A stretch of 64,000 nt of DNA, taken from Paramoeba atlantica (Eukaryota; Discosea). Below, in pieces: positions 48,285 through 57,415 of this stretch. The position numbers and the translations under genes are program-made. Each line of letters starts with the position of its first letter. The stretch's first letter is position 1. The stretch is taken from assembly GCA_977017575.1 (NCBI GenBank), contig CDRNVI010000040.1, positions 868,001-932,000 on the forward strand, read 5' to 3'. Under the pieces are notes generated by a model that had not been told where the DNA came from, ran no database searches, and saw only the letters and a program-made list of their open reading frames with translations.

Positions 48285-49244
48285 CTACCAGCTAAGTCCG
48301 TTAGGAGTCGATGCTGGGTCTTGCCCGCCAAAGCGGACACCAACCCACTCGTCCCGGGGAGGAAGTAATGCATGTAAAGAATTGTAACTAAAATTCAACT
48401 TACCATAGGTCCATATGTACGACCACTCGGGCTTCATGGTAACACCACCAAAAATTAAAACGCTTTCCTCCTGCTTCGCAAACCCCAGAGGACTGAGGTC
48501 AACGACCCCTGTGAAGAAATTGTGATCAACAAAAAACTCATATATGTCGGGTGGTACGCCATGCATTGAAATTGTCCCCGACAACTGATTCCGGGATAAA
48601 TCGATTCGATTCATATTTTGTGGAAGCTTTGAGAAGTCTACGGAACCTACAAACATGTTGTTGTTCAAAACAAGCATGTTCATAGCGTTTGGTAACTCAG
48701 TTAGACAAAGCGGACCAGAAAACCGATTTTTGCTTAATACGAGGGTCAGCAAACTCTGTGGGAGGTGCGTAAGATCAATTTCCCCTTCAAAGCGATTAGA
48801 ACTCAAAAAAAGATTTTTTAGAGCATTTGGAAGAGAGGACAATTCCAGTGTCCCGTGATAGTTATTCTGTTGAGACTCTAAAGTGTTCAGTTCCGGGGGA
48901 AGGGTCGTAAGGGACACATTCCCCGTCAGAGCTCGATGAGAATTCATACGCAACCGACGTAGTGTCAGAGGGAGCGCTCCCCAATTCAGTTTTCCGCATA
49001 AAGGAACGGTACTTGGATTCCACTCAATGGATATTACCACTTGGTTCTCATCACAATGAACTCCTGCCCATGTACATACAGAAACCGTTTTGGGGGACCG
49101 AAACAACCTCTTCCGTTCCAATACCCAACTCGGGTGTCTTCTTGCAAGAGGTTCGGTAAAACTCCACAGGATCTGTTCCTGTGGAAGTAAAGTAATGTGG
49201 ACACGAGCACGGCGGTAATCCGAACCATCGTCGATGAAAGTCAT
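48285..49244 (-). CDS. LRR-family protein, longest member
   Basis: 319 residues from the Met at 49244 (MTFIDDGSDYRRARVHITLL); the upstream Met at 49277 would place coding sequence across an acceptor-like CTTAG. The cap is diverged (LPQEQILWSFTEPLARRHPSW, then CTWAGVHC). About eight repeats (LPQSLLTLVLSKNRFSG; LPQNMNRIDLSRNQLSG) are followed by a C-terminal region not shared with paralogs (KQEESVLIFGGVTMKPEWSY, then LPPRDEWVGVRFGGQ). It starts about 500 bp downstream of the Hop gene. Confidence 0.8.
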   Translation of the reverse strand: MTFIDDGSDYRRARVHITLLPQEQILWSFTEPLARRHPSWVLERKRLFRSPKTVSVCTWAGVHCDENQVVISIEWNPSTVPLCGKLNWGALPLTLRRLRMNSHRALTGNVSLTTLPPELNTLESQQNNYHGTLELSSLPNALKNLFLSSNRFEGEIDLTHLPQSLLTLVLSKNRFSGPLCLTELPNAMNMLVLNNNMFVGSVDFSKLPQNMNRIDLSRNQLSGTISMHGVPPDIYEFFVDHNFFTGVVDLSPLGFAKQEESVLIFGGVTMKPEWSYIWTYGKLNFSYNSLHALLPPRDEWVGVRFGGQDPASTPNGLSW

Positions 49245-49270
49245 GGCTCTAAGACGTGGTGAAGTGAAGA
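49245..49270 (-). promoter_or_regulatory. Acceptor-like CTTCACTTCACCACGTCTTAG
   Basis: A pyrimidine-biased stretch ends in AG four bases before the ATG at 49244 (AGAGCC ATG in the coding strand). It supports that Met as the start. Confidence 0.4.
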
Positions 49271-49277
49271 CACACAT

Positions 49278-49755
49278 TAGATGAGGATAAGATACGAATC
49301 TTTAATGGCGACAGGAAATATCATGAAAAGATATTTTCACTGAACACTGTGTTCCCAATAAGATGGAAGGCTGTGTATGGGGGATAGGGGTGGCCTGGCG
49401 TCCCTTCGGGACGCAAGGGTTGGCACAACAAAGCAAACACATTTTGTATAAAAAATACTGAAAAAATTGGGTCTAGAAGTACTGCCTGTTACATAATATT
49501 TCCCACAATAAGCTAATTTTGGCTTTTTGGGATGCAAACGTATTCATCTTACTGGGAACTACGGCAGTTTCAAGTCGATTTATCTTGCACTAATGTAACT
49601 AAACATGTAGCAATGTGATACGTTCATTCAAAACTATGAGGAATCCATTCGGACAAGCACACCTCCAAACTAGCAAAAAGTGACCAATGTGTAGGAAGTA
49701 AAAAGAACAAAAAAGAGAACTACTCCCAAGAGAACTGCTGACATTCCCCTCTCGC
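49278..49755. other. Intergenic, nothing recognised
   Basis: 480 bp between the LRR start and the Hop stop. GGCGTCCCTTCGGGACGC at 49394-49412 is a short perfect hairpin (GCGTCCC/GGGACGC). No gene. Confidence 0.45.
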
Positions 49756-51510
49756 TCATTTCCCGGGCTTAGAGGGGCCAAACGACAAGACCCCTGCGAG
49801 CACAAGCTTTTGTATCTTCTCCGCGAGGCTGGGATCCCGCATGTACTCCTCCACTCTCTTCGGGTCCATGGACATCTCCCGCAGTACCATTTGCATATAA
49901 GAGTCGGCCAAGATTTGCTGTATCTCCGGATCCGCCTTGGCCCTGGCAATACGTTCCTCATCCTGCTCCCCGGACTGCATGGCCTCCATAATTTTACGCT
50001 GGGTGCGGTACACCCCTTCGCGACACTCCTCATTCTGGGGGTCCAGCTTAAGTCCTTTTTCGTACTCCCGGGCAGCCTTGTGGTACTCCTTTCTCCAAAA
50101 GTAGCAGTGGGCGAGGCGTACGACTGCCTTTACGAACCCTGGGTCTATTTCCAGGCAGCTCTCACAGTCCTTTATGGCCTCATCGTACGCGCCAAGCTTC
50201 ATATACGCCGCAGCACGGTTGGAGTACACCGTGTGGTCATTGGGGTTCCGTTTCACACTCTCCGTGTACGCCCGCACGGCCTCGGGAAACTTACTGGAGC
50301 GAAAATACTCACTGCCCTGCGCCTTGGCCTCGGCCCCGAGTTCCGGGCTAAGATAATCCTCGGTCTCTTTTCTCTTCTTCACGGCCTCGCAGTGCTGGAG
50401 CTTTGCTAGGGTCTGGGGGTTCCGGTGCTCACGAAGCGCACTGTGATAGACACCCATCGCGGCTTCGTACTCCCCTGTGGCCTCCAACACCTCCGCCTTA
50501 CGTGTCAGGAGCTTTCCGAGGAATACGAAATCGGGAGATTGGATTTCTTTCGCCTCGTATTTTTCCAGCGTCGCGGCAATGGCCTCGAGACACTCCGGGA
50601 AACGGCGCTGCTCGAAATACACAGCTGTGCGGTTGAGGTAATAAGACCCGATGGAGGGATTCAGGGTGATCGCCTCATCGTAGCACTCCAGCGCAGCGTC
50701 AAACTCTCGTTTTTTGTAGTGCACATTGCCTCGCTCCTTGGCAAGCTGCGCCAGGTGCTCGGGAGTTTCTTGTTTTATTTCGTCAGGTTTAGGAGCGGAA
50801 CAGTTTCCTGTACAATTCTCACAGCTGCAGTTCGGCCCACAGGTGCAGCTGGGGGCACAGGAGTTTGTTGTTTTCTCCATTTCCTCAGATGGGGGTCGGC
50901 TTGGCATATCCTTGGGGGAGTACGCCGTGGCACCGGGAATCCCGAGAAGTTCGATAATCGTTTGCATCACGCGCTGGTCCTTCATGTAGGCCTGCACCAG
51001 GGAGGGGTTAGCAATCATCGCCCCAATGGCCTGGACGTAGTCGGGCTGCTGCAGGAATGTGGAAAGCCGAGGGTTAGTTTGGATCTTTCCCCAGGTGGCG
51101 GCAGTGAAAAGTTTTCCGAAGGGGTCCTTGGGCTCAGACGGAGAGCTTGGCTCCTGGAGAGCCCCCAGGGCACTACGCAAAGCTGTGTTCTCTGGGTCCG
51201 TCTCAAGACCCTTTTCGTAGGCCTGGATCGCCTCCTGGGTACGCCCCAGACCGTGCAGCGCGGCCCCGAGTCGAGCATAGGCCTTACCCCACCCCTTGGG
51301 TGATTTCTCCACACACGTTTGGGCATCCGACAGAGCCCTCTCCCAGTCCCCAGTGCTGGCGTAACACGCAGACCGGTTCGAATACAGCACGTGGGCGTCG
51401 GGGTCCAGGGCGATGCCCTCTGTGAAATGTTCCGCTGCAGTGCTGAAATTCCCATTGCGGAATTCCGCGTTCCCTTTTTCCTTGTAGGAATCGGCGGTGA
51501 GGGAAGTCAT
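49756..51510 (-). CDS. STI1: Hsp70-Hsp90 organising co-chaperone (Hop/Sti1) with a Cys cluster
   Basis: 584 residues, complete Hop layout. TPR1 (1-115: ADSYKEKGNAEFRNGNFSTA), DP1 (130-190, with FLQQPDYVQAIGAMIANP), TPR2A (250-370: LAKERGNVHYKKREFDAALE), TPR2B (about 390-505: AKAQGSEYFRSSKFPEAVRA) and DP2 (520-584: DPEIQQILADSYMQMVLREM). It would bridge Hsp70 and Hsp90 through their C-terminal EEVD motifs in the cytosol. Unusual: residues 218-237 in the DP1-TPR2A linker contain seven Cys in 20 (CAPSCTCGPNCSCENCTGNC), like a metallothionein repeat. The start is supported by TTTTCCCAACAG one base before the ATG. Confidence 0.93.
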   Translation of the reverse strand: MTSLTADSYKEKGNAEFRNGNFSTAAEHFTEGIALDPDAHVLYSNRSACYASTGDWERALSDAQTCVEKSPKGWGKAYARLGAALHGLGRTQEAIQAYEKGLETDPENTALRSALGALQEPSSPSEPKDPFGKLFTAATWGKIQTNPRLSTFLQQPDYVQAIGAMIANPSLVQAYMKDQRVMQTIIELLGIPGATAYSPKDMPSRPPSEEMEKTTNSCAPSCTCGPNCSCENCTGNCSAPKPDEIKQETPEHLAQLAKERGNVHYKKREFDAALECYDEAITLNPSIGSYYLNRTAVYFEQRRFPECLEAIAATLEKYEAKEIQSPDFVFLGKLLTRKAEVLEATGEYEAAMGVYHSALREHRNPQTLAKLQHCEAVKKRKETEDYLSPELGAEAKAQGSEYFRSSKFPEAVRAYTESVKRNPNDHTVYSNRAAAYMKLGAYDEAIKDCESCLEIDPGFVKAVVRLAHCYFWRKEYHKAAREYEKGLKLDPQNEECREGVYRTQRKIMEAMQSGEQDEERIARAKADPEIQQILADSYMQMVLREMSMDPKRVEEYMRDPSLAEKIQKLVLAGVLSFGPSKPGK

Positions 51511-51511
51511 G

Positions 51512-51530
51512 CTGTTGGGAAAAGCAAGAA
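51512..51530 (-). promoter_or_regulatory. Acceptor-like TATTCTTGCTTTTCCCAACAG
   Basis: A pyrimidine tract ending in AG one base before the Hop start codon. Since the gene has no intron, this fits a trans-splice site or a very short leader. Confidence 0.45.
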
Positions 51531-51760
51531 TAGGTAAATAGGTGTTCTAGAAAACTAGTTAGAGAATGCATGGATGGGATGAAGAAAACAGATTTTAATG
51601 TGGAATAGTACAGCATCATAAAGTTACAAGTGTGCCACAAATCTCATGTGTCCCTTTAATATTTTCCCACCTTTACCTACTTTCTTTCAACCTGTTTCAT
51701 CTTTTAAAAACTTTCAACACCTCGCAATATTTTGTTCTCTTTTTCCCCTTTTCGTATCCT

Positions 51761-52327
51761 TTACTCCGAGGCGGTACACTTGGTCTGGACATAAATCCCA
51801 TCCAGAAACTTGCGAATATCCTTGTTCTTCACCAAACACGACTGGTGCACCCGGGCGGCGGCCTGGGACACACTCAGCACGTCGTTCCCCGTCAGCACGA
51901 GCTCGTCCTTCACCTTGGAGGGGTCGGTGCGCTCGGCGGTGACGTCCGGGGGAATCGGGACCGTCCGCACGATCTTCTCCCCCAGGAAGTTACGGATCTC
52001 CACGTTGCTCCCCTCCACGGCGACGTTCACCGGGAAGTGGGCGTACGCGAACCGCATCTTGTACCGGTACCCCACGGTGACCCCTTTCACCATGTTGCGC
52101 ACCGAGGAGAGCACGGTCTTGATGCACGCGATCTGCTTCGTCTTCGCCATCCACATCGTGACGGTGAGCCTCCGGGCCGCCCGGTCCACACGCAGCTCCA
52201 TCGGGATGTGCTGGAAGTTACGCGTCAGGGACCCGCGGGGGCCGGTGACGGTGACCACACGCTTGTGGGCCGAGAGCGTAACCTCCTCGGGGTACGTGAC
52301 GCTGTCGTGGCTGTTGACAACACGCAT
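51761..52327 (-). CDS. RPL9: Large-subunit ribosomal protein uL6 (L9 in eukaryotes)
   Basis: 188 residues, normal length. Landmarks: VTVTGPRGSLTRNFQHIP, the central MVKGVTVGYRYKMRFAYAHF, the nearly invariant VEIRNFLGEK, LVLTGNDVLSVSQAAARVHQ and the ending VKNKDIRKFLDGIYVQTK. The two uL6 domains are complete; the protein binds 23S-like rRNA near the sarcin-ricin loop. The 5' flank is a 60-nt pyrimidine run with no AG (TTTTTCCTCTCCCCTCCCC before the ATG), reminiscent of a terminal oligopyrimidine leader. Hop begins about 250 bp downstream on the same strand. Confidence 0.97.
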   Translation of the reverse strand: MRVVNSHDSVTYPEEVTLSAHKRVVTVTGPRGSLTRNFQHIPMELRVDRAARRLTVTMWMAKTKQIACIKTVLSSVRNMVKGVTVGYRYKMRFAYAHFPVNVAVEGSNVEIRNFLGEKIVRTVPIPPDVTAERTDPSKVKDELVLTGNDVLSVSQAAARVHQSCLVKNKDIRKFLDGIYVQTKCTASE

Positions 52328-52409
52328 GGGGAGGGGAGAGGAAAAAGGAGAGAAAAAAGGGATGAAAAAGAAAAAAAAGAGGTAAAAGATAAGATGAAGT
52401 AAATGAGGG

Positions 52410-52490
52410 TACTGTAACCCCGTTTTAATTCGCGCACATTATAGAAGGGGGGTGCGAAATATGGGTCGGGGGAAGTCCCCCCTCAACAAA
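52410..52490. repeat. TACTGTAACCCC hairpin element, copy 1
   Basis: About 80 bp. TACTGTAACCCC opens, CGCGCAC and GTGCG motifs mirror within, and it closes with a G-rich tract then GTCCCCCC. It lies about 80 bp upstream of the uL6 ATG. Related copies at 53649 and 62359. Confidence 0.55.
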
Positions 52491-53043
52491 AAGTTTCGTA
52501 CTTTTTCGCGACGAGGTCTTTTCATTTTGTAGTGTTATTTTCAGTGTGTGGCAGTGCTGCTTTTTGGTGCTGTTAGGGGGCTTGAAAATATTTATTACTA
52601 GGATTCACCCAGTATAAGATAGCGAGATAATTAGCGGAGTAGAGGTGGGGAATAGGTGTCCAGGAAGGGGAAGGAATATCTCGGGGTGCCCGCCCCCGAG
52701 ACCCTGAAATTCTTGAACTGGAATACACTAGATGGTGAGGGCCCACATACCCGAAAAAAGCATATGCCCATCTCACCTTCCGATGGCCATTCGAGTGCCT
52801 ATCCAGAAGGCAACGCCCAGATACAACCCCGGCGGTACAAGACCGGTACCGTCGCGGGGCGCGTTAACTGCAAGGGGTTTACAAAAAAAGTTAGGATATG
52901 ATTTAACAATTCTATCAAGTGAAGGGGCTGCGGGTGGAGATTCTGTGCGGTCTCGGTGCGGTCTAGGGCGAAGTACCCGCAGCTCCTCAAGTATTTACAC
53001 TATTTTTTACAACCTATTATCTTCTCCATTAAACTGTGTTAAG
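52491..53043. other. Intergenic, nothing recognised
   Basis: No gene seen; ORFs at 52656-53049 overlap in three frames and lack family resemblance. Confidence 0.4.
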
Positions 53044-53044
53044 G

Positions 53045-53069
53045 GATAACATACCCCCGGTATGTTATC
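53045..53069. repeat. Perfect hairpin GATAACATACC / GGTATGTTATC
   Basis: 11-bp arms with a CCC loop, followed by GTGTTACAG. A second hairpin with the same 10-bp arms and a 12-nt loop is at 53610-53641, followed by TTGTTATAA. The pair could be the ends of a roughly 600-bp element; no coding between. Confidence 0.6.
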
Positions 53070-53609
53070 GTGTTACAGATATATCAACTTTCATGCCACC
53101 TATCTCATATTGATAAAAAAATTGAGGGTCAAAAGGGACGTTTTTTCCCCCCAAAAACTTTTAACTTCGTGCTTCCCTTAATAAAATGTACCAAATAAGA
53201 AAATTTATGAGCTCTATCTTGGTTCCGGTTCTGAGCCTGGAAAATAATTTCAAATTGCTTAAACTCCTTAATGCACATCGTACGGTACAGGCTTCTGTCA
53301 TCACGTCATCCAAGGTTCCCAGCTACAAAAAGTGATACGGTCATACATTTTACAGCCTGTGCAAAGAAAAATGATAGAGCGGAGTCGTGTAAGTAGCAAA
53401 AATATGATGCTTAATCACTCGCTTGGATAACACTGAAATTTTGTCTGAGAAACCACCGTAAAAAAAATTCAAGTTTTTTTTGGGGAAAAAAGTCCCCCTT
53501 CACCAAATTGAGACAATTCAAACACAACATTTTCACTTCAAAAATTTGATTTTCTACTCAAAATTTTAAAAATGCAGAAGAGGGGTGTATGTTAGCTACT
53601 CCTGTTCGC
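53070..53609. other. Interval between the paired hairpins
   Basis: AT-rich, with no ORF of note. If the hairpins are element ends, this is a non-coding interior. Confidence 0.4.
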
Positions 53610-53641
53610 GATAACATACATGTCTCTCCCCGTATGTTATC
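53610..53641. repeat. Perfect hairpin GATAACATAC / GTATGTTATC
   Basis: 10-bp arms around ATGTCTCTCCCC; the partner of 53045-53069. Confidence 0.6.
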
Positions 53642-53648
53642 TTGTTAT

Positions 53649-53765
53649 AAGTACTGTGACCCCCCTTTTAATATGCGCACGTTTTTGCCCATGCACGTTT
53701 GTGCATGTAAAAAGGGGGGTGCATAATAAAGGGGGGGAGCCCAATTTTTTCTCCCCTCACAGTGT
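53649..53765. repeat. TACTGTGACCCCCC hairpin element, copy 2
   Basis: TACTGTGACCCCCCTTTTAA opens and GGGGGGAGCCC, ATTTTTTCTCC, CACAGTGTA closes, giving partial inverted ends. A GCACGTTTTTGCCCATGCAC/GTGCATG hairpin sits inside. Confidence 0.55.
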
Positions 53766-53814
53766 ATACAGTGCTCGTAAAAAACAATATCTTCTTTTAA
53801 TAATGACCTCGGAT

Positions 53815-54703
53815 TTAGGCTCTTCGTTAAACGCGGTGGTTGCTTTCAACTTAGAAGTCACTCATGCTGCGCGCTTCGCGTTGAAAACTTCCACCGCGTT
53901 TAACGAAGAGCCTAAAAAAGAAAATTTAGCCTGGAAAACGGAAAGAATATAGCCGAAAATAGCCGAATTTCGGGTACAAATGGGGTCATTTTCGAATATT
54001 TTTGCTCTCAGAGCACTAAATCCGACATCTGCGCGTGGGAAATCACTCGCAGGCATGAATGAAAGCCTACCGAACGTATTGGGTAGAGAATACGACTCCA
54101 ACCATACCATTCTTTCGACACAAAAATGCCCCTTTAGGTCCGAAAAATACTTTTTCACCTTTTTTAGTCAAAAATGGGTCATTTTGAGGGGCGCACCACA
54201 GTTCGAAGAAGTGATACCTTGCGAAAACAACTGCGGAGAAAGCTAGTGGAGGTCCCAAACTATCAAAATACAATAGGGGGAACGATTTTGGAAAAATATT
54301 TTTTTTGTCATTTTTTTCGCCAAGTTGAAATTTTTTTCAAAAAAAATTTTCCGAAAAAATTCGAACTTGGCGGACCCGTCCTGCAGATACGCAGGGGGGT
54401 CACCCCCGGGTAAGGGGGTGGAAAATGCGCGCCAAGACCCCGGCTACCCTTTCTGCGGTTTTTTTCGAAAACTAATTTTTTCGAAAAAATTTGCTCGACC
54501 ATGACCCCCCCCCTGGACCCCCCCCCCCATGGACTCCCCATTTTTTTCAATTTTTTTTTTCAGTTTTGGACCACCGGAGCCCCCTTTTATATTTTTTTTT
54601 TCTATTATATTACTGTGTTCCCCTTTATATTTTCACTGTTTTTGTTCACTTTTTTTTTCAATAATCGAGTGTAGAGCGGTAGTTTTACAACCACCGCAAT
54701 TTG
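53815..54703 (-). mobile_element. Palindrome-ended modular element, core type A, copy 3
   Basis: Full-length and inverted relative to copy 1: palindrome at 53815-53925, core, then the T-rich module and terminus AACCACCGCAA at 54703. The 98-codon ORF is at 53862-54158 on the minus strand. Confidence 0.82.
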
Positions 54704-54704
54704 T

Positions 54705-55010
54705 GGTCATTATTGACCACACAGAAGTACTTTTCTATTGGAGCGAGATCTCTCGAATGCTGCACAGATGTAAGTTTGCGAGGGCGACCTGTTTTCGGTT
54801 TGTTAACTAAGTTGGGTAGGTACTTTTTCTTAATGTTACTTACATTTCCTACGCTCAATTGTAGATCTGACGATAGCTTCCGAATTGATAATCCGTTCTT
54901 TAGTTTTTCTATAACAAGCCTACGTAGATCACTGGGTGTACTGCGCATAGTGCAATGAAACGCAAAGTAAATAAAGAAAATCTTACTCCATTTACTATAC
55001 TTTTTATCTT
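54705..55010 (-). pseudogene. 5' fragment of a Tc1 transposase
   Basis: The minus strand from 54948 reads MRSTPSDLRRLVIEKLKNGL through KKKYLPNLVNKPKTGRPRKL, the helix-turn-helix domain of the Tc1 family seen intact at 56002-57021. It then diverges (TSVQHSRDLAPIEKYF) and is cut by the type A element at 54703. The two type A elements on either side leave only this N-terminal piece. Confidence 0.8.
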
Positions 55011-56002
55011 TTTTAGGCTCTTCGTTAAACGCGGTGGTTGCTTTCAACTTAGAAGTCACTCATGCTGCGCGCTTCGCGTTGAAAACTACCGCCGCGTTTA
55101 ACGAAGAGCCTAAAAAAGAAAATTTAGCCTGGAAAACGGAAAGATTATAGCCAAAAATAGCCGAATTTCGGGTACAAATGGGGTCATTTTCGCATATTTT
55201 TGCTCTCAGAGCACTAAATCCGACATTTGCGCGTGGGAAATCACTCGCAGGCATGAATGAAAGCCTACCGAACGTATTGGGTAGAGAATACGACTCCAAC
55301 CATACCATTCTTTCGACACAAAAATGCCCCTTTAGGTCCGAAAAATACTTTTTCACCTTTTTTAGTCAAAAATGGGTCATTTTGAGGGGCGCACCACAGT
55401 TCGAAGAAGTGATACCTTGCGAAAACAACTGCGTAGAAAGCTAGTGTAGGTCCCAAACTATCAAAATACAATAGGGGAAACGATTTTGGAAAAATATTTT
55501 TTTTGTCATTTTTTTCGCCAAGTTGAATTTTTTTTCGAAAAAATTTTTCCGAAAAAATCCGAACTTGGCGGACCCGTCCTGCGGATACGCGGGGGGGTCA
55601 CCCCCGGGTAGGGGGGTGGAAAATGCGCGCCAAGACCCCGGCTACCCTTTCTGCGGTTTTTTTTCGAAAACTAATTTTTTCGAAAAAATTTGATCGACCA
55701 TGCCCCCCCCCCCTGGACCCCCCCCTGGACCCCCCCCCATGGACCCCCCATTTTTTTCAAAAAAAATTTTCAGTTTTGGACCACCGGAGCCCCCTTTTAT
55801 ATTTTTTTCTTCTATTATATTACTGTGTTCCTCTTTATATTTTCACTGTTTTTGTTCACTTTTTTTTCAATAATCGAGTGTAGAGCGGTAGTTTTACAAC
55901 CACCGCAATTATATTACTGTGTTCCTCTTTATATTTTCACTGTTTTTGTTCACTTTTTTTTCAATAATCGAGTGTAGAGCGGTAGTTTTACAACCACCGC
56001 AA
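55011..56002 (-). mobile_element. Palindrome-ended modular element, core type A, copy 4, duplicated terminus
   Basis: Closely similar to copy 3. The terminal 94 bp (TTATATTACTGTGTTCCTC to AACCACCGCAA) is present twice in tandem (55815-55908, 55909-56002). The terminus abuts the ATG of the Tc1 transposase. The 98-codon ORF is at 55060-55356. Confidence 0.82.
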
Positions 56003-57021
56003 TGCGCAGTACACCCAGTGATCTACGTAGGCTTGTTATAGAAAAACTAAAGAACGGATTATCAATTCGGAAGGTATCGTCAGATCTACAATTGAGCGTA
56101 GGAAATGTAAGTAACATTAAGAAAAAGTACCTACCCAACTTAGTTAACAAACCGAAAACAGGTCGCCCTCGCAAGCTTACACAGACATGCTCCAATCGCG
56201 TCCGCCGCCTCATCACCAGCGGTGCAACTAAGGATGCAGTCGCGACCAGTAAAAGGTTGAGATATGAGGGGGTTGCAGATGTTTCACCCCAAACCATTCG
56301 GGTTTCCCTTCGGAAGCGTGGTTTGAAGGGGAAGAAGAAATTACGGAAACCCCACCTTACGAAGCGTCACAAAGCTCTACGTCTTGCCTTTGCAAAGAAG
56401 TATGAGCATTGGACGAACGCCGACTGGAGCCGTGTGCTTTTCACTGATGAAAGTAAGATCTGCCGTTTCGAGTCGAATGGCAGCCGGTGGGCGTGGGTGA
56501 GCTTTGGGGAAGCACTTTCAGAGCGAAATACACACAGCACCGTGAAGTACGGTGGGGGATCCATCATGGTATGGGGGTGTATGATGGCTCACGGCGTGGA
56601 CTCCATTGCTCTGGTTCATGGCAACATGAATGCTGAACAGTACGTTCAAATACTTCAACAGAATTTGTCTCCCTCCCTCCACAAGTTGGAAGTCATGAAG
56701 GACCGGATCATCTTCCAACAAGATAATGATCCAAAGCACACGAGTAAGAAGGCACGGGAATTCCTTCGTTTACAAGAATTGTGTGTCCTAGACTGGCCCC
56801 CGCAGTCTCCCGATTTAAATCCCATAGAGCACCTATGGGGCGAGCTCAAAAAGTCGACTGCGGATCATCCAGATCCTCCCGTAGGAATGTTGGAACTTTG
56901 GGAACGCGCCCAAAAAGCGTGGGCAGGCCTTCCTCCGAGTGCATGTCTTCCTCTTGTCCGCAGCATGCCCCGTCGTTTAAGGGCAGTAATTAGGGCGAAG
57001 GGGGGACTTACGAAGTATTAA
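56002..57021 (+). CDS. Tc1-family transposase, DD34E, full length
   Basis: 339 residues. The N-terminal paired helix-turn-helix domain (DLRRLVIEKLKNGLSIRKVS) ends in the GRPRKL hook; the second helix-turn-helix follows (SNRVRRLITSGATKDAVATS). The catalytic triad is complete: VLFTDESKICRF, QQDNDPKHTSKKAREF and SPDLNPIEHLWGEL, with 34 residues between the second Asp and Glu. It ends MPRRLRAVIRAKGGLTKY. It is open throughout and may be active, but its left terminal repeat is missing because the type A element is joined to the start codon; only the right end is present. Confidence 0.93.
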   Translation: MRSTPSDLRRLVIEKLKNGLSIRKVSSDLQLSVGNVSNIKKKYLPNLVNKPKTGRPRKLTQTCSNRVRRLITSGATKDAVATSKRLRYEGVADVSPQTIRVSLRKRGLKGKKKLRKPHLTKRHKALRLAFAKKYEHWTNADWSRVLFTDESKICRFESNGSRWAWVSFGEALSERNTHSTVKYGGGSIMVWGCMMAHGVDSIALVHGNMNAEQYVQILQQNLSPSLHKLEVMKDRIIFQQDNDPKHTSKKAREFLRLQELCVLDWPPQSPDLNPIEHLWGELKKSTADHPDPPVGMLELWERAQKAWAGLPPSACLPLVRSMPRRLRAVIRAKGGLTKY

Positions 57022-57304
57022 GTTTTGTTCATTTTGGTTTGGTAAAGGTGAAGTAAGGCAAAGTTTTGGTCAAAAAAAAATAATCTCAAAAAAGTGAAAA
57101 AAGTGTTCAAGTGTTGGGCTCGCATTATATCTTTCATAGTTTTTTATTGTAAGATCGTTGATGAAGCCTAAGTACGTGGGAATGTAAGCACTACTCCAGC
57201 CTACACTACTGTAATATACTACTGCATTATCCTCTGCATCTCTTTTGTAAAATATAAAAGCATTAAAATTTGTGAAAACATTTGAACACTTTTGTTAGTT
57301 ACTG
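56002..57304 (+). mobile_element. Tc1 element lacking its left end
   Basis: The right end GTTACTG (57298-57304) is followed by TA and matches the ends of 35091-36757. The left terminal repeat is absent, replaced at the start codon by the type A element. It should be immobile in cis. Confidence 0.85.
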
Positions 57305-57415
57305 TATTATATTCGACAGTGTACAGTAAGAATATGCACTCACCAAAGTAGTATCTCATAATACGTACTAAAATACTAGTTAGACTATGAGAACCGCTTC
57401 GTTGTTTTGAACATA

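Noticed and set aside
50425-51303. 292-codon plus-strand ORF opposite Hop
   Set aside because: The Hop frame is complete and conserved; this is its antisense shadow.
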